A stretch of DNA of 64,000 bases. Origin: Corynebacterium aurimucosum ATCC 700975. GTDB taxonomy: Bacteria > Actinomycetota > Actinomycetes > Mycobacteriales > Mycobacteriaceae. The stretch spans positions 51,245-115,244 of the forward strand of contig NZ_VDTC01000003.1 of the NCBI RefSeq assembly GCF_007672725.1, read 5' to 3'. Shown here piece after piece: positions 17,532 through 27,801 of this stretch. Within the stretch, counting starts at the first letter, position 1; each line of letters starts with the position of its first letter. A model generated the notes under the pieces. The model did no database searches, was not told the origin of the DNA, and saw only the letters and a program-made list of their open reading frames with translations. Position numbers and translations under genes: made by a program.

Positions 17532-17896
17532 GGGGATGCGTCCTCCTCAGTTCCCCAATGCGGTGCTCGTTGGTTCCGGCGCCGCGGATGAAGGGGAGTG
17601 GTTGGTGCGGGTGGGTCTGGGAGTTACTTTCCTCTAGTTCAGACGTGGGGTCAATTTTGTGGTGGGGGTGACACGGTTGGGCTCTATGGCGGGGGACTCA
17701 TTCCGCTTGTGGGGGTGACGTGTGTGACAAGTATGTGTGGTGCCGCTAGTATGTGGAAGACCTGCGTGTGGCTGTCGCGTGGGCACGGCTTCAAGCAACC
17801 GCCTTTTCTTGGCGTGTGCTTGATCGGCGCGATCAAGAAGTGAGCGTGTCGTGGCCGTGCTAATGACGTGTAGTTTCCACCACCGTGAGGTAGAAC
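17532..17896. promoter_or_regulatory. Divergent hut control region
   Basis: These 365 bases lie between permease-hutG (minus) and the YjiH gene (plus) and must hold both promoters. Visible features are a perfect dyad CTTGATC-N5-GATCAAG at 17819-17837, and GTGGGGGTGAC twice around 17660 and 17709. GAGG at 17886-17889 is the ribosome site of the YjiH gene. No open frame here is convincing. Which element binds HutR is not known. Confidence 0.55.
17819..17837. promoter_or_regulatory. Perfect dyad, operator candidate
   Basis: CTTGATC, five bases (ggcgc), then GATCAAG, about 60 bases before the YjiH start. It is the size of a dimeric repressor site. No T tract follows, so it is unlikely to be a terminator. 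Confidence 0.45.
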
Positions 17897-19242
17897 ATGA
17901 ACTCTGAAGACGCAATCGTTGACGCCTTCTACGAGAGTGACGACGACGTCCCCTCCAAGAAGGGCATCTGGCGCCTCTTTGTCTACAGCGCCATTGGCGC
18001 TTTCGTATTCTTCTTTCCCATCAGCTATGACGGAAAGAAGTCCATCCCGCTTGACCACATGGTCACCATCATCCGCACCTATGCCGATGCCTTCGTGCCC
18101 TGGTTCATCCTGGCGCTGGCGCTTTATGGCATGGTGCGCAGCATCGTGAACAAGAATTGGCGGGAGGGGCCACTGCAGGCGGTCTTTACCGCGCTCAACG
18201 TGGTGGGCCTAGTGGTCTCCTTCCTCATGGTCATTGGAACGCTGCCGGGAGTGCTGGCCAACGAGGACATCGTGCCCTTCCTGTGGAATTCCATTGCCAC
18301 TCCGGTAGGCCTTATCGTGCCGATTGGCGGCGCCTTCCTCGGCCTTCTGATTGGCTATGCCTCCTGGAATTCGTCGGCGTATTCATGCAGCCCATCATGC
18401 GCCCGCTCTGGCGCACGCCGGGGCGCTCCGCCATCGATGCGGTGGCCTCCTTCGTGGGCTCTTACTCGCTGGGAATCCTGATTACTGACCGCGTGTATCA
18501 GCGCGGCGGCTACACCGCGCGTGAGGCATCCATCATCGCGACGGGCTTCTCGACGGTCTCGGCGGCCTTCATGGTGATCGTCGCCAAGCAGCTCGATCTG
18601 ATGGGCATGTGGGGCACCTACTTCGCGGTATCCCTCGTGGTGACCTTTGTGGTTACTGCAATCACTGTGTGGATTCCGCCGCTGAGCAGGATCCCTGATG
18701 AGTACGTGGACGGCGTGCAACCGGACCCCGAAAAGCCGGTCAAGGGTAACTTCATCAAGGCCGCGTGGCGCGAGGCGCTGCTGGCGCTGGACCGCGCGCC
18801 GTCCTTGGGTGCTGCCATTTGGGAGAACCTGCGCGATGGCGTGCGCATGGCGGCGGCGATCGTGCCCTCCATTATGTCCGTGGGCCTGATTGGCCTTCTG
18901 CTGGCTAACTTCACTCCACTTTTCGATTGGTTGGGCTACCTGTTCTATCCCTTCGCGTGGATTGTCCAGCTGCCGGAACCGGCACTCGCGGGCAAGGCAG
19001 CCGCCATGGGAATCGCGGAAATGTTCCTGCCTGCCACCGTGGCGGCTGGGTCCTCGAGCATGGTGCTCAAGTTCGTGATCGGCGTGGTCGCGATTTCCGC
19101 CATCATCTTTTTCTCCGCGCTGGTGCCCTGCATCCTGGCCACCAAGATCCCGATTAAGCTGTGGCAGCTTGTGGTCATCTGGTTCGAGCGCGTGGTGCTC
19201 ACCATCATCATTACGACGCCGATTGCCTTCTTGGTGACCTAA
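17897..19242 (+). pseudogene. YjiH-family membrane transporter, interrupted by a one-base frameshift
   Basis: Two overlapping frames together give one polytopic membrane protein of about 448 residues. The first runs MNSEDAIVDAFYESDDD to FLGLLIGYA, and the second continues LLEFVGVFMQPIMRP to TPIAFLVT. They join at 18359-18361, where restoring one C (gcc ctc ctg in place of gcctcctg) makes the frame continuous; as written, translation leaves the family sequence there and stops at 18481. The family has a nucleoside-transporter-gate fold and often neighbours hut genes, suggesting a role in histidine or urocanate movement. The surrounding sequence is otherwise intact with no further stops, so a recent mutation or an assembly error is likely. 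Confidence 0.85.
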
Positions 19243-19265
19243 GGAGGGCTCAGTCGAGGGCTCAC

Positions 19266-19271
19266 TAGAAT
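19266..19271 (+). promoter_or_regulatory. -10 box, leaderless hutR transcript
   Basis: TAGAAT is followed by eight bases (gtgggccc) and the hutR ATG. No ribosome site is present. Confidence 0.6.
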
Positions 19272-19279
19272 GTGGGCCC

Positions 19280-20008
19280 ATGAGTACCTCCCGAGTCCCG
19301 GCGGCGCGCAACGCGCTGGAAATCCTCCGGCTGCTGTCCACCATCGACGTGCCGATTTCCGCCGCGCGCATTCGCAGTGAGCTGAACCTGCCGCGCTCGT
19401 CCACCTACCACCTGCTCAAGGAGATGGTAGACGCGGGATTCGTGGTGCACCTGCCGGAGAACCAAACCTATGGGTTGGGACTCGCTGCCTATTCCATGGC
19501 CGCGGCTTATGCCACGCAGCAGCCCCTCGTGAAGGCAACGCAGGGGCACCTTGAACGCATCGCTAGCACTGTGGGCGGCTCGGGGCACCTGTCGCGCTTG
19601 GCGGGTTCGGAGATCCTCTACCTCAACGAGGTGCGCGCGCCGGGGGCGCTGTCACTGGTCACGGAGAGGGGAGTACGCCTGCAGGCACAAAAGACGGCCT
19701 CCGGGCGCGCCATGCTGGCGCTGCTACCAGAAGCGGAATGGCGGGCGGCATATTTCCCTGGTTCTCTAGGCTTCGGCGAATACAAGGACATCTTGCGCCA
19801 GGTGCGTGAGCGCGGGTGGGCCGAAGAAGTTGAGGTGGTGGCGCGGGGGCAGGCGTCGGTTGGCGTGGCGGTGGTGGACCACGTGGGCAGGCCCGCGGCG
19901 GCGCTGGCTGTGACCTTTCCCGTGGGCACCGTTGATGCCGCCGGCGCGGCGGAGAAATTACACGCGGCTGCGCAGCAGGTTGCGGCGAGGATGTACGGGC
20001 GCCGTTAG
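19280..20008 (+). CDS. hutR: IclR-family regulator of histidine utilisation
   Basis: This is a 242-residue IclR-type regulator. An N-terminal winged helix (AARNALEILRLL, then AARIRSELNLPRSSTYHLL) is followed by the IclR effector domain (SGHLSRLAGSEILYLNEV). An IclR-type HutR controls the hut genes of Corynebacterium resistens, as I recall, and this gene's position between the hut transport genes and hutH makes it the ortholog. It probably acts on the 17532-17896 and 20009-20198 regions and responds to a pathway intermediate; the effector is not predicted from sequence. Its own promoter appears leaderless. Confidence 0.88.
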   Translation: MSTSRVPAARNALEILRLLSTIDVPISAARIRSELNLPRSSTYHLLKEMVDAGFVVHLPENQTYGLGLAAYSMAAAYATQQPLVKATQGHLERIASTVGGSGHLSRLAGSEILYLNEVRAPGALSLVTERGVRLQAQKTASGRAMLALLPEAEWRAAYFPGSLGFGEYKDILRQVRERGWAEEVEVVARGQASVGVAVVDHVGRPAAALAVTFPVGTVDAAGAAEKLHAAAQQVAARMYGRR

Positions 20009-20102
20009 TGCGCGTGGGTGTGCGAGGTGCTTGCGCGCCGGGGAACCTGTTGTACTATGAGCGCAGCGCGTAAGGCTGTCGCGCGTATCACTATTTTTCT
20101 AA

Positions 20103-20160
20103 ACTTGTGAAAGCAAGTACGTATTTTCGCGTGCCTTTTCTACCCCTTATTGAAAGGGGT
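20103..20160. promoter_or_regulatory. hutH upstream region with two dyads
   Basis: ACTTG-N6-CAAGT at 20103-20118 and ACCCCTT-N5-AAGGGGT at 20142-20160 lie 40-100 bases before hutH. The second has no T tract and is probably an operator or leader hairpin. Assignment to a particular regulator is not possible. Confidence 0.4.
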
Positions 20161-20198
20161 GAGGTGCGGGTAATGCAGTGACGTTGAAGGAGCCTTAC

Positions 20199-21752
20199 AT
20201 GTCCAATTCTTATCCCTCCACTGTGACCGTGGGCATCGGTGCGCTGAGCATCGAGGAAGTCGTGGCCGTTGCGCGCTATGGCGCAAAGGTAGAAATTTCT
20301 GAGGATGCCCTGGCGGAAATCGCTTCCACTCGCGAGCGCGTCGAGGAGCTGGCCCAGGACCCGACTCCGGTCTACGGCATCTCCACTGGTTTCGGTGCGC
20401 TGGCCCGCCGTCACATTCCGGAGGAGATGCGCGCGCAGCTGCAGCTCTCGCTTGTGCGCTCCCATGCGGCGGGCACGGGCCCGGAGGTAGAGCAAGAGGT
20501 TATCCGCGCGCTCATGTTGCTGCGCCTGTCTACCTTGTGTACGGGCCGCACCGGCGTGCGTCCGGTGGTGGCGCAGACCTATGCCGCGGTGCTCAACGCG
20601 AACATCCACCCAGTGGTTCGCGAGTACGGTTCCTTGGGCTGCTCCGGTGACTTGGCGCCGCTTGCGCACTGCGCGCTGGCGCTGTTGGGTGAAGGCGAGG
20701 TGCGCGTCGACGGCGGCGACATCACCCCGTCTGCTGAGGCCCTGGAGGCTGCCGGCATTGAGCCGCTCAAGCTGCGGGAGAAGGAAGGCTTGGCGCTAAT
20801 TAACGGCACCGACGGCATGCTGGGCCAGCTGTGCCTGGCTATTACAGACCTGCGTGAGCTTGCCAAGACCGCGGATATTGCCACCGCGATGACGGTGGAA
20901 GGGCTGCTGGGCACGCTGGTGGTCTTCGCTGATGACCTGCAGCAGCTGCGCCCGCACCCGGGCCAGGCCGATGCCGCGGCGAATATCCTCTCGGTGGCGG
21001 AAGGCTCGGAGATTCTCGCGGCGGCCCTCGAGGACTTCAAGAAGAAGCAGGTCCAGGACGCCTATTCGGTGCGCTGCGCCCCGCAGGTGGCCGGTGGTTT
21101 CCGCGATACTTTGGCGCACACCGCCTTGGTTGCGGAGCGTGAGCTCGCCGCGGCCGTCGACAACCCGGTGGTGGCCAAGGATGGGCGCGTGGTTTCCAAC
21201 GGTAACTTCCATGGCGCGCCGGTGGCCTACGCGCTGGACTTTTTGGCCATCGTTGTGGCTGACCTGGCTTCCATTTCTGAGCGCCGGACCGATCGCTTCC
21301 TCGACGTTGCCCGCAACCGCGGCCTCAACGCCTTCCTGGCCGATGACCCGGGTGTGGACTCTGGCCACATGATTGTGCAGTATGCGCAGGCGGGTATTGT
21401 CTCTGAGCTCAAGCGCCTGGCCAACCCGTCCTCGGCGGATTCTATCCCGTCTTCGGCGATGCAGGAAGACCACGTCTCCATGGGCTGGTCGGGTGCGCGC
21501 AAGCTGCGCAAGGCAGTCGATGGCCTGCAGCGCGTGCTTGCCATCGAAATTCTCACCGCCGCCCGCGCTATTGATATGCGTGAGGGCAAGCCGGCCAAGG
21601 GCACCGGTGCGGTCATCGATGCCCTGCGCAAGACGGTCCAGGGGCCGGGCACTGACCGTTACCTCTCCCCGGAGGTTGAGGAGACCGTGCGCCTGGTCAA
21701 GGAAGGTGCGCTGGTGGCTGCGGTAGAGGGGGCCGTCGGCACGCTGCGCTAA
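20199..21752 (+). CDS. hutH: Histidine ammonia-lyase
   Basis: This is a 517-residue enzyme converting histidine to urocanate and ammonia. The autocatalytic MIO electrophile would form from Cys148-Ser149-Gly150 (GSLGCSGDLAPLAH) rather than the commoner Ala-Ser-Gly; Cys at this place is known in other actinobacterial enzymes. STGFGALA near the N-terminus and ALDFLAIVVADLASISERR are typical family stretches. The start at 20199 is set by AAGGAG six bases upstream; the in-frame GTG at 20178 has no such site. A terminator hairpin follows. Confidence 0.96.
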   Translation: MSNSYPSTVTVGIGALSIEEVVAVARYGAKVEISEDALAEIASTRERVEELAQDPTPVYGISTGFGALARRHIPEEMRAQLQLSLVRSHAAGTGPEVEQEVIRALMLLRLSTLCTGRTGVRPVVAQTYAAVLNANIHPVVREYGSLGCSGDLAPLAHCALALLGEGEVRVDGGDITPSAEALEAAGIEPLKLREKEGLALINGTDGMLGQLCLAITDLRELAKTADIATAMTVEGLLGTLVVFADDLQQLRPHPGQADAAANILSVAEGSEILAAALEDFKKKQVQDAYSVRCAPQVAGGFRDTLAHTALVAERELAAAVDNPVVAKDGRVVSNGNFHGAPVAYALDFLAIVVADLASISERRTDRFLDVARNRGLNAFLADDPGVDSGHMIVQYAQAGIVSELKRLANPSSADSIPSSAMQEDHVSMGWSGARKLRKAVDGLQRVLAIEILTAARAIDMREGKPAKGTGAVIDALRKTVQGPGTDRYLSPEVEETVRLVKEGALVAAVEGAVGTLR

Positions 21753-21761
21753 CTCCACCCC

Positions 21762-21790
21762 AGCCCCATGGCATGTGCCATGGGGCTTTC
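21762..21790 (+). terminator. Hairpin terminator after hutH
   Basis: An 11-bp perfect stem (21762-21772 with 21777-21787, AGCCCCATGGC) has an ATGT loop and a short TTC tail. It suggests hutH is terminated or attenuated before hutU. Confidence 0.7.
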
Positions 21791-21810
21791 TCATGCGCCC
21801 TTGATTTCAA

Positions 21811-21838
21811 AAGTGCAGACCTGGAAGTGCAGACCTGC
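21811..21838 (+). repeat. Tandem 14-bp repeat upstream of hutU
   Basis: aagtgcagacctg occurs at 21811-21823 and 21825-21837 (period 14, 13 of 14 bases identical). It lies about 200 bases before hutU and may be a regulator-binding pair. Confidence 0.6.
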
Positions 21839-22036
21839 GGGCAGCGCGCCGCTGCAGTACTGGTCGTGCGACAGTCTTGTATCTGAGACAGCTAGGCCAA
21901 AAGTGTCCTGGCTCATGGTGCTGCGTCACAGTAACTTGTCCTGTGTGACACTGACCAAGCCTTAAAAGGGACAGCCCCGGGACACCGGCCTAGGGGGCTT
22001 GGGAAGGCGTCGAACAAGCACGACGAAAGGAAGCCC

Positions 22037-23713
<1,677 letters not shown>

Positions 23714-23734
23714 ACACGAGAGGAAAAGAAGATC

Positions 23735-24913
23735 ATGTCCACCCTGTTTACTGGAATCTCAGAGCTGCGCACGGTGTCGGAGGCAGGCACGCTTGCCGAC
23801 GCCTCACTCATCGCCAACACCGACGGCACCATCGCCTGGATCGGACCGGCCGCCGAGGCGCCAGCCGCGGACGAGAAGGTCGACCTTGGCGGGCGCGCAG
23901 TTCTGCCGGGCTGGGTGGATTCCCATACCCACATGATCTTCGATGGCGACCGCTCTGCTGAGTTCGAAGCCCGCATGGCGGGCGAGTCTTACCAGGCCGG
24001 CGGTATCGCCGTGACCATGGATGCGACCCGCTCGGCGGGGGAGGAGCGCCTGGAAAAGCTTCTGGTGGAGCGCATCGCCGCCGCCCGCCGCGGGGGAACG
24101 ACGACCCTGGAGACGAAGACCGGATACGGTCTCAATACCGAATCTGAGGTCGAGGCTGCTCGCGTGGCGGCCCGCCACGTTGATGACGTTACCTTCCTCG
24201 GCGCACACCTCGTGCCGCCAGGAGCAGAAGCCGAGACCTACCTCGATGAGGTTGTGGGCCCGATGCTCGACGGCGTGGCCGAGCACGTGCAATGGATCGA
24301 CGTCTTCTGCGAGCGCGGCGCCTTCAATGAGGAGCAGTCGCGCCGCGTATTGGAGGCAGGCAAGGCCCGAGGACTAGGCGTGCGCGTGCACGGCAACCAG
24401 CTCGGTGAGGGCCCTGGTGTGGCGCTCGCCGTGGAGTTGGGTGCTGCCTCTGTGGACCACGTCAACTACCTCAGCGACGCCGACGTCGAGGCACTGGCTT
24501 CCTCTGACACCGTGGCCACGCTGTTGCCGGCCTGCGACTTGTCCACGCGTGAGCCGCTGGCGCCGGGACGCAAGCTTATCGACGCCGGCGCGACCGTCGC
24601 CATCGCCTCCAACCTCAACCCGGGCACCTCGTACACGTCCTCGATGAACTTTTGCGTGACCACGGCCGTGCTTCAGCAGCACCTTACGCTCGATGAGGCG
24701 ATTGCCGCCGGCACGCTGGGCGGTGCCACCGCGCTGCGCCGCCAGAATGTTGGCGAGGGCAAGGATGCGCAGGGCCGTCCGGCCAAGGGCTCGCTGGTGG
24801 TCGGTGCTGCCGCGGACCTCCATGTCCTCGATGCCCCGAGCGCTATCCACCTGGCCTACCGCCCGGGCATGCCGATGACCTGGAAGACCTTCGTGGGTGG
24901 CCGCGAAGTCTAG
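23735..24913 (+). CDS. hutI: Imidazolonepropionase
   Basis: This is a 392-residue amidohydrolase that opens the imidazolone ring to give N-formimino-glutamate, the HutG substrate. The metal-binding HxH is at His64/His66 (DSHTHMIF); further His residues lie in the barrel (GAHLVPPG, VHGNQLGEGPG, DHVNYL). AGGAAAAG upstream of ATG is the ribosome site. It is the last gene of the rightward hut block and is followed by a long inverted repeat rather than a simple terminator. Confidence 0.96.
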   Translation: MSTLFTGISELRTVSEAGTLADASLIANTDGTIAWIGPAAEAPAADEKVDLGGRAVLPGWVDSHTHMIFDGDRSAEFEARMAGESYQAGGIAVTMDATRSAGEERLEKLLVERIAAARRGGTTTLETKTGYGLNTESEVEAARVAARHVDDVTFLGAHLVPPGAEAETYLDEVVGPMLDGVAEHVQWIDVFCERGAFNEEQSRRVLEAGKARGLGVRVHGNQLGEGPGVALAVELGAASVDHVNYLSDADVEALASSDTVATLLPACDLSTREPLAPGRKLIDAGATVAIASNLNPGTSYTSSMNFCVTTAVLQQHLTLDEAIAAGTLGGATALRRQNVGEGKDAQGRPAKGSLVVGAAADLHVLDAPSAIHLAYRPGMPMTWKTFVGGREV

Positions 24914-24920
24914 GCCGGGG

Positions 24921-25010
24921 CAAAGGCACCATTTGAGGGGCACCTTATAAAGAAACCGACATGTATTGACGTGGGGTTTTAGATTTCGGAAGCCGCAAAT
25001 GGTGCCTTTG
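24921..25010. repeat. Intergenic inverted repeat with AAAGGCACC core
   Basis: CAAAGGCACCATTTG at 24921-24935 is repeated as its exact inverse complement at 24996-25010, around a 60-base AT-richer spacer. The same core appears at 28476-28531. It could act as terminator for hutI or be a small mobile or REP-like element. The rest of the 24914-25200 gap shows no gene. Confidence 0.75.
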
Positions 25011-25200
25011 GGTTTGGTATCTTCGGTCTTTTCGGGCCTTCGCGGACGGGGACTAAGTGTGATTCAAAGGGCTGGGTCAAATGGGGCTGAGTTAAAGGGC
25101 CTTGGCTGAAGTTCGAGGTGCCGGGGTGCCGCGTCGGGAAGAGACAGGTCGTGGGGAGAAATAGCTAATCTCACCTCAGTGCCGTACTCTGGTTTGAGCA

Positions 25201-27216
25201 ATGAGCATTACCGATAACGCCACCGGCGGCGTCAACGAGCCGGAAGAATTCAATAAGTCGGAATCTCAGGAAAACTCGCAAGGTGGCGAAGCATTGGACG
25301 CTTCGCAGGTGTCGAACCATGACACCGGGGCTGCGAATAACCCTGAGGACACCGGCGCTGAAGAAGCTTCAGCCAACGACAACTCCCAGGGTTTTGCACA
25401 CCTCGGCCTTCCCGATGACGTTCAGGAAGCCGTGTCCAAGGTGGGCTTTACCAAGCCATCCCCGATTCAGGAAGAAACCATCCCGATCCTCATGGAGGGC
25501 CGCGACGTCGTCGGCCTCGCCCAAACGGGTACGGGTAAGACCGCAGCCTTTGCACTGCCGGTGCTCTCCCAGATCGATACAGAAGCCCGCTATCCGCAGG
25601 CCCTTGTCCTTGCGCCTACGCGCGAGCTGGCCCTCCAGGTTGCGGACTCCTTCCAATCCTTCGCGGACCACCTTGGCCGCATCGAAGTCCTGCCCATCTA
25701 CGGCGGCCAGGCCTATGGCATCCAGCTCTCTGGTCTGCGCCGTGGTGCCCAGATCATTGTGGGTACCCCGGGCCGTGTCATCGACCACCTGGAGAAGGGC
25801 TCCCTGGATATCTCCCAGTTGCGCTTCCTCGTCCTCGATGAGGCAGACGAGATGCTCAACATGGGCTTTCAGGAAGACGTTGAGCGCATTCTTGAGGACA
25901 CCCCAGAGGACAAGCAGGTAGCGCTATTTTCGGCCACCATGCCGAACTCCATCCGCCGCCTGTCCAAGCAGTACCTCAACAACCCTGCCGAAATAACGGT
26001 GAAGTCGGAGCGCCGCACCAATGACAACATCACGCAGCGCTTCCTCCTGACGCCGCACCGCCACAAGATGGATGCCTTCACTCGCATCCTCGAGGTCATT
26101 GACTACGACGCCATCATCGTCTTCTGCCGCACGAAGCATGCCACGGAGGATGTCGCTGACAGCCTCAAGGAGGCCGGCTACAACGCCGCTGCCATTAACG
26201 GCGATATCGCGCAGCAGCAGCGTGAGCGTACCGTCGATCAGCTCAAGGATGGCCGCCTGGACATCCTGGTGGCTACCGACGTTGCTGCCCGCGGCCTCGA
26301 CGTCGACCGCATCACCCACGTGGTCAACTACGACATCCCGAATGACACCGAGTCCTACGTGCACCGCATTGGCCGTACCGGCCGTGCTGGCCGCACTGGC
26401 GAGGCCATCCTGTTCGTCACCCCGCGTGAGCGCCGCATGCTGCGCTCCATCGAGCGCGTGACCAACGCCCGCCTGGAGGAGATGGATCTCCCGACCGCGG
26501 ATGAGGTCAATGCCAAGCGCAAGGAGAAGTTCTTCGCGGCCATCGGCGCCTCCCAGCAGGACAAGCAGTTCGACTTCTTCCGCGACATGGTGCGCGAATA
26601 CTCCGCGGCAGAGAACGTGGCGATGGATGACATCGCGGCCTCCCTGGCTGTGCAGCTGCAGGGCGGAACGGACTTCCTGCTCAAGGAACGCCCGGTGTCC
26701 AAGAAGGACCGCCGCGAGCGCGATCGCTTTGAGCGCGATGGCCGTGGGCGTGACCGCGATCGTGATGGCCGCGGGCGTGACCGTGGTGGCCGCGACCGTG
26801 ACCGCGGCCCGCGCCGTCCGGACGGGGACTTTGAGACGTACCGGCTGGACGTCGGCAAGCGCCAAGGCGTGCGCCCCGGCGCCATTGTGGGTGCGTTGGC
26901 CAACGAAGGTGGCCTGACCTCCAAGGACTTCGGCCGCATCACCATCGCCGTGGGCCACACCCTGGTGGACCTGCCGAAGAACCTGGACCCGGCGGTGCTG
27001 GACCGTCTCAAGGACACCCGCATTTCCGGCCAGCTCATCAAGATCCAGAAGGATACCGGACGCCCGCCGCGCCGGAACTTCGATGATGACCGGGGCCGCG
27101 GCGGTTACGGCGGGCGCGGACGTGGTGGACGCGGTGATCGTGGCGGATACCGTGACCGTGACCGTGGTGGACGCGGCCGTGATCGTGGTGGACGCCGCGG
27201 CGGCTGGCGCGACTAG
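25201..27216 (+). CDS. deaD: DEAD-box RNA helicase (DeaD/CsdA type)
   Basis: This is a 671-residue ATP-dependent RNA helicase, a candidate for ribosome assembly and mRNA turnover. An acidic N-terminal extension (1-60) is followed by the Q motif (GFTKPSPIQEETIP), AQTGTGKT with Lys113, PTRELALQ, DEAD at 213-216, SATMP, RGLDVDRITHV and HRIGRTGRAG. A linker of Arg/Asp/Gly repeats (about 500-540), a DbpA-type RNA-binding domain (ETYRLDVGKRQGVRPGAIVG) and a second Arg/Gly-rich tail follow. TACTCT 10 bases before ATG may be its -10 box, and no ribosome site is seen. A bidirectional terminator follows. Confidence 0.95.
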   Translation: MSITDNATGGVNEPEEFNKSESQENSQGGEALDASQVSNHDTGAANNPEDTGAEEASANDNSQGFAHLGLPDDVQEAVSKVGFTKPSPIQEETIPILMEGRDVVGLAQTGTGKTAAFALPVLSQIDTEARYPQALVLAPTRELALQVADSFQSFADHLGRIEVLPIYGGQAYGIQLSGLRRGAQIIVGTPGRVIDHLEKGSLDISQLRFLVLDEADEMLNMGFQEDVERILEDTPEDKQVALFSATMPNSIRRLSKQYLNNPAEITVKSERRTNDNITQRFLLTPHRHKMDAFTRILEVIDYDAIIVFCRTKHATEDVADSLKEAGYNAAAINGDIAQQQRERTVDQLKDGRLDILVATDVAARGLDVDRITHVVNYDIPNDTESYVHRIGRTGRAGRTGEAILFVTPRERRMLRSIERVTNARLEEMDLPTADEVNAKRKEKFFAAIGASQQDKQFDFFRDMVREYSAAENVAMDDIAASLAVQLQGGTDFLLKERPVSKKDRRERDRFERDGRGRDRDRDGRGRDRGGRDRDRGPRRPDGDFETYRLDVGKRQGVRPGAIVGALANEGGLTSKDFGRITIAVGHTLVDLPKNLDPAVLDRLKDTRISGQLIKIQKDTGRPPRRNFDDDRGRGGYGGRGRGGRGDRGGYRDRDRGGRGRDRGGRRGGWRD

Positions 27217-27249
27217 CCTTCGCTCGGCGCCGCGGCGGCGTTAGATCCA

Positions 27250-27291
27250 GAAACCTCCCAAGCTCATAAGAGCCTGGGAGGTTTCGCTTTT
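27250..27291. terminator. Terminator after the DEAD-box helicase gene
   Basis: An 11-bp perfect stem (27250-27260 with 27275-27285, GAAACCTCCCA) is followed by GCTTTT. It lies between convergent genes and can serve both. Confidence 0.88.
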
Positions 27292-27310
27292 GGGGCCTAA
27301 ACCCGAAGGA

Positions 27311-27754
27311 TTAGACGTACATCAGGATGGCGCACACAACCCACAGCAGGTTGAAGATGCCGGAGAACATAGCCAGCTGCTTCTTTAGCTTGGCCACATC
27401 GGCGCTGCCCGGGGCAGCAATCGCGGACATGGCCTGGTTCTGCTTCGGGATGACCACGACGAGCAGGATAACCCAGGCGATGACGGCCAGAAGAAGAGCG
27501 ATGTGGAACTGGACCTGGGACTTGTAGTAATTGAGGTCAGTAAGGAAGACAGCCAGACCGATAACCGGAACGATGGCGGAAATGTAACCATACGTCGAGG
27601 TGATCTTATTGAGGACGCCGGCGGCACCAGCCGCAGAAGCATCACCGGAGCCAGCCTTTGCCAGCTGACCGGGGAAGGCGGAGGTGGAGATGCACACGGT
27701 ACCGACCAACAAGATAGCGGCGAAGGCGTGGAGGAAGATGAGCAAGCTAGTCAT
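27311..27754 (-). CDS. Small four-helix membrane protein
   Basis: This is a 147-residue protein with four hydrophobic segments (LLIFLHAFAAILLVGTVCIS; ISAIVPVIGLAVFL; IALLLAVIAWVILLVVVIP; FSGIFNLLWVVCAILMYV). Its N-terminal pattern LLIFLHAFAAILLVG and Phe-Pro motif are common to uncharacterised actinobacterial membrane proteins. Function is unknown. ATG 27754 is chosen because the frame upstream (to 27943) is low-complexity and overlaps the next gene's end. Confidence 0.75.
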   Translation of the reverse strand: MTSLLIFLHAFAAILLVGTVCISTSAFPGQLAKAGSGDASAAGAAGVLNKITSTYGYISAIVPVIGLAVFLTDLNYYKSQVQFHIALLLAVIAWVILLVVVIPKQNQAMSAIAAPGSADVAKLKKQLAMFSGIFNLLWVVCAILMYV

Positions 27755-27801
27755 GGGAGGGTGCTTATACCTTTCTGTACGGGGCTTTTCCCTGCGAGAG
27801 T

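Noticed and set aside
17598-17843. 81-residue plus-strand frame in the hut control region
   Set aside because: Gly/Cys-rich composition and no ribosome site; it lies within the divergent promoter region.
18340-18380. Programmed -1 frameshifting in the YjiH-type gene
   Set aside because: No X-XXY-YYZ slippery heptamer or downstream structure is seen at the junction; a lost C in a CC(C) run explains it better.
18355-19404. 349-residue minus-strand frame across the YjiH gene and hutR
   Set aside because: It overlaps two supported plus-strand genes, and the sequence is His/Arg-rich without any domain.
17532-22036. Published HutR operator motif
   Set aside because: I could not find a clear match to the palindrome I remember for HutR, so no site is claimed.
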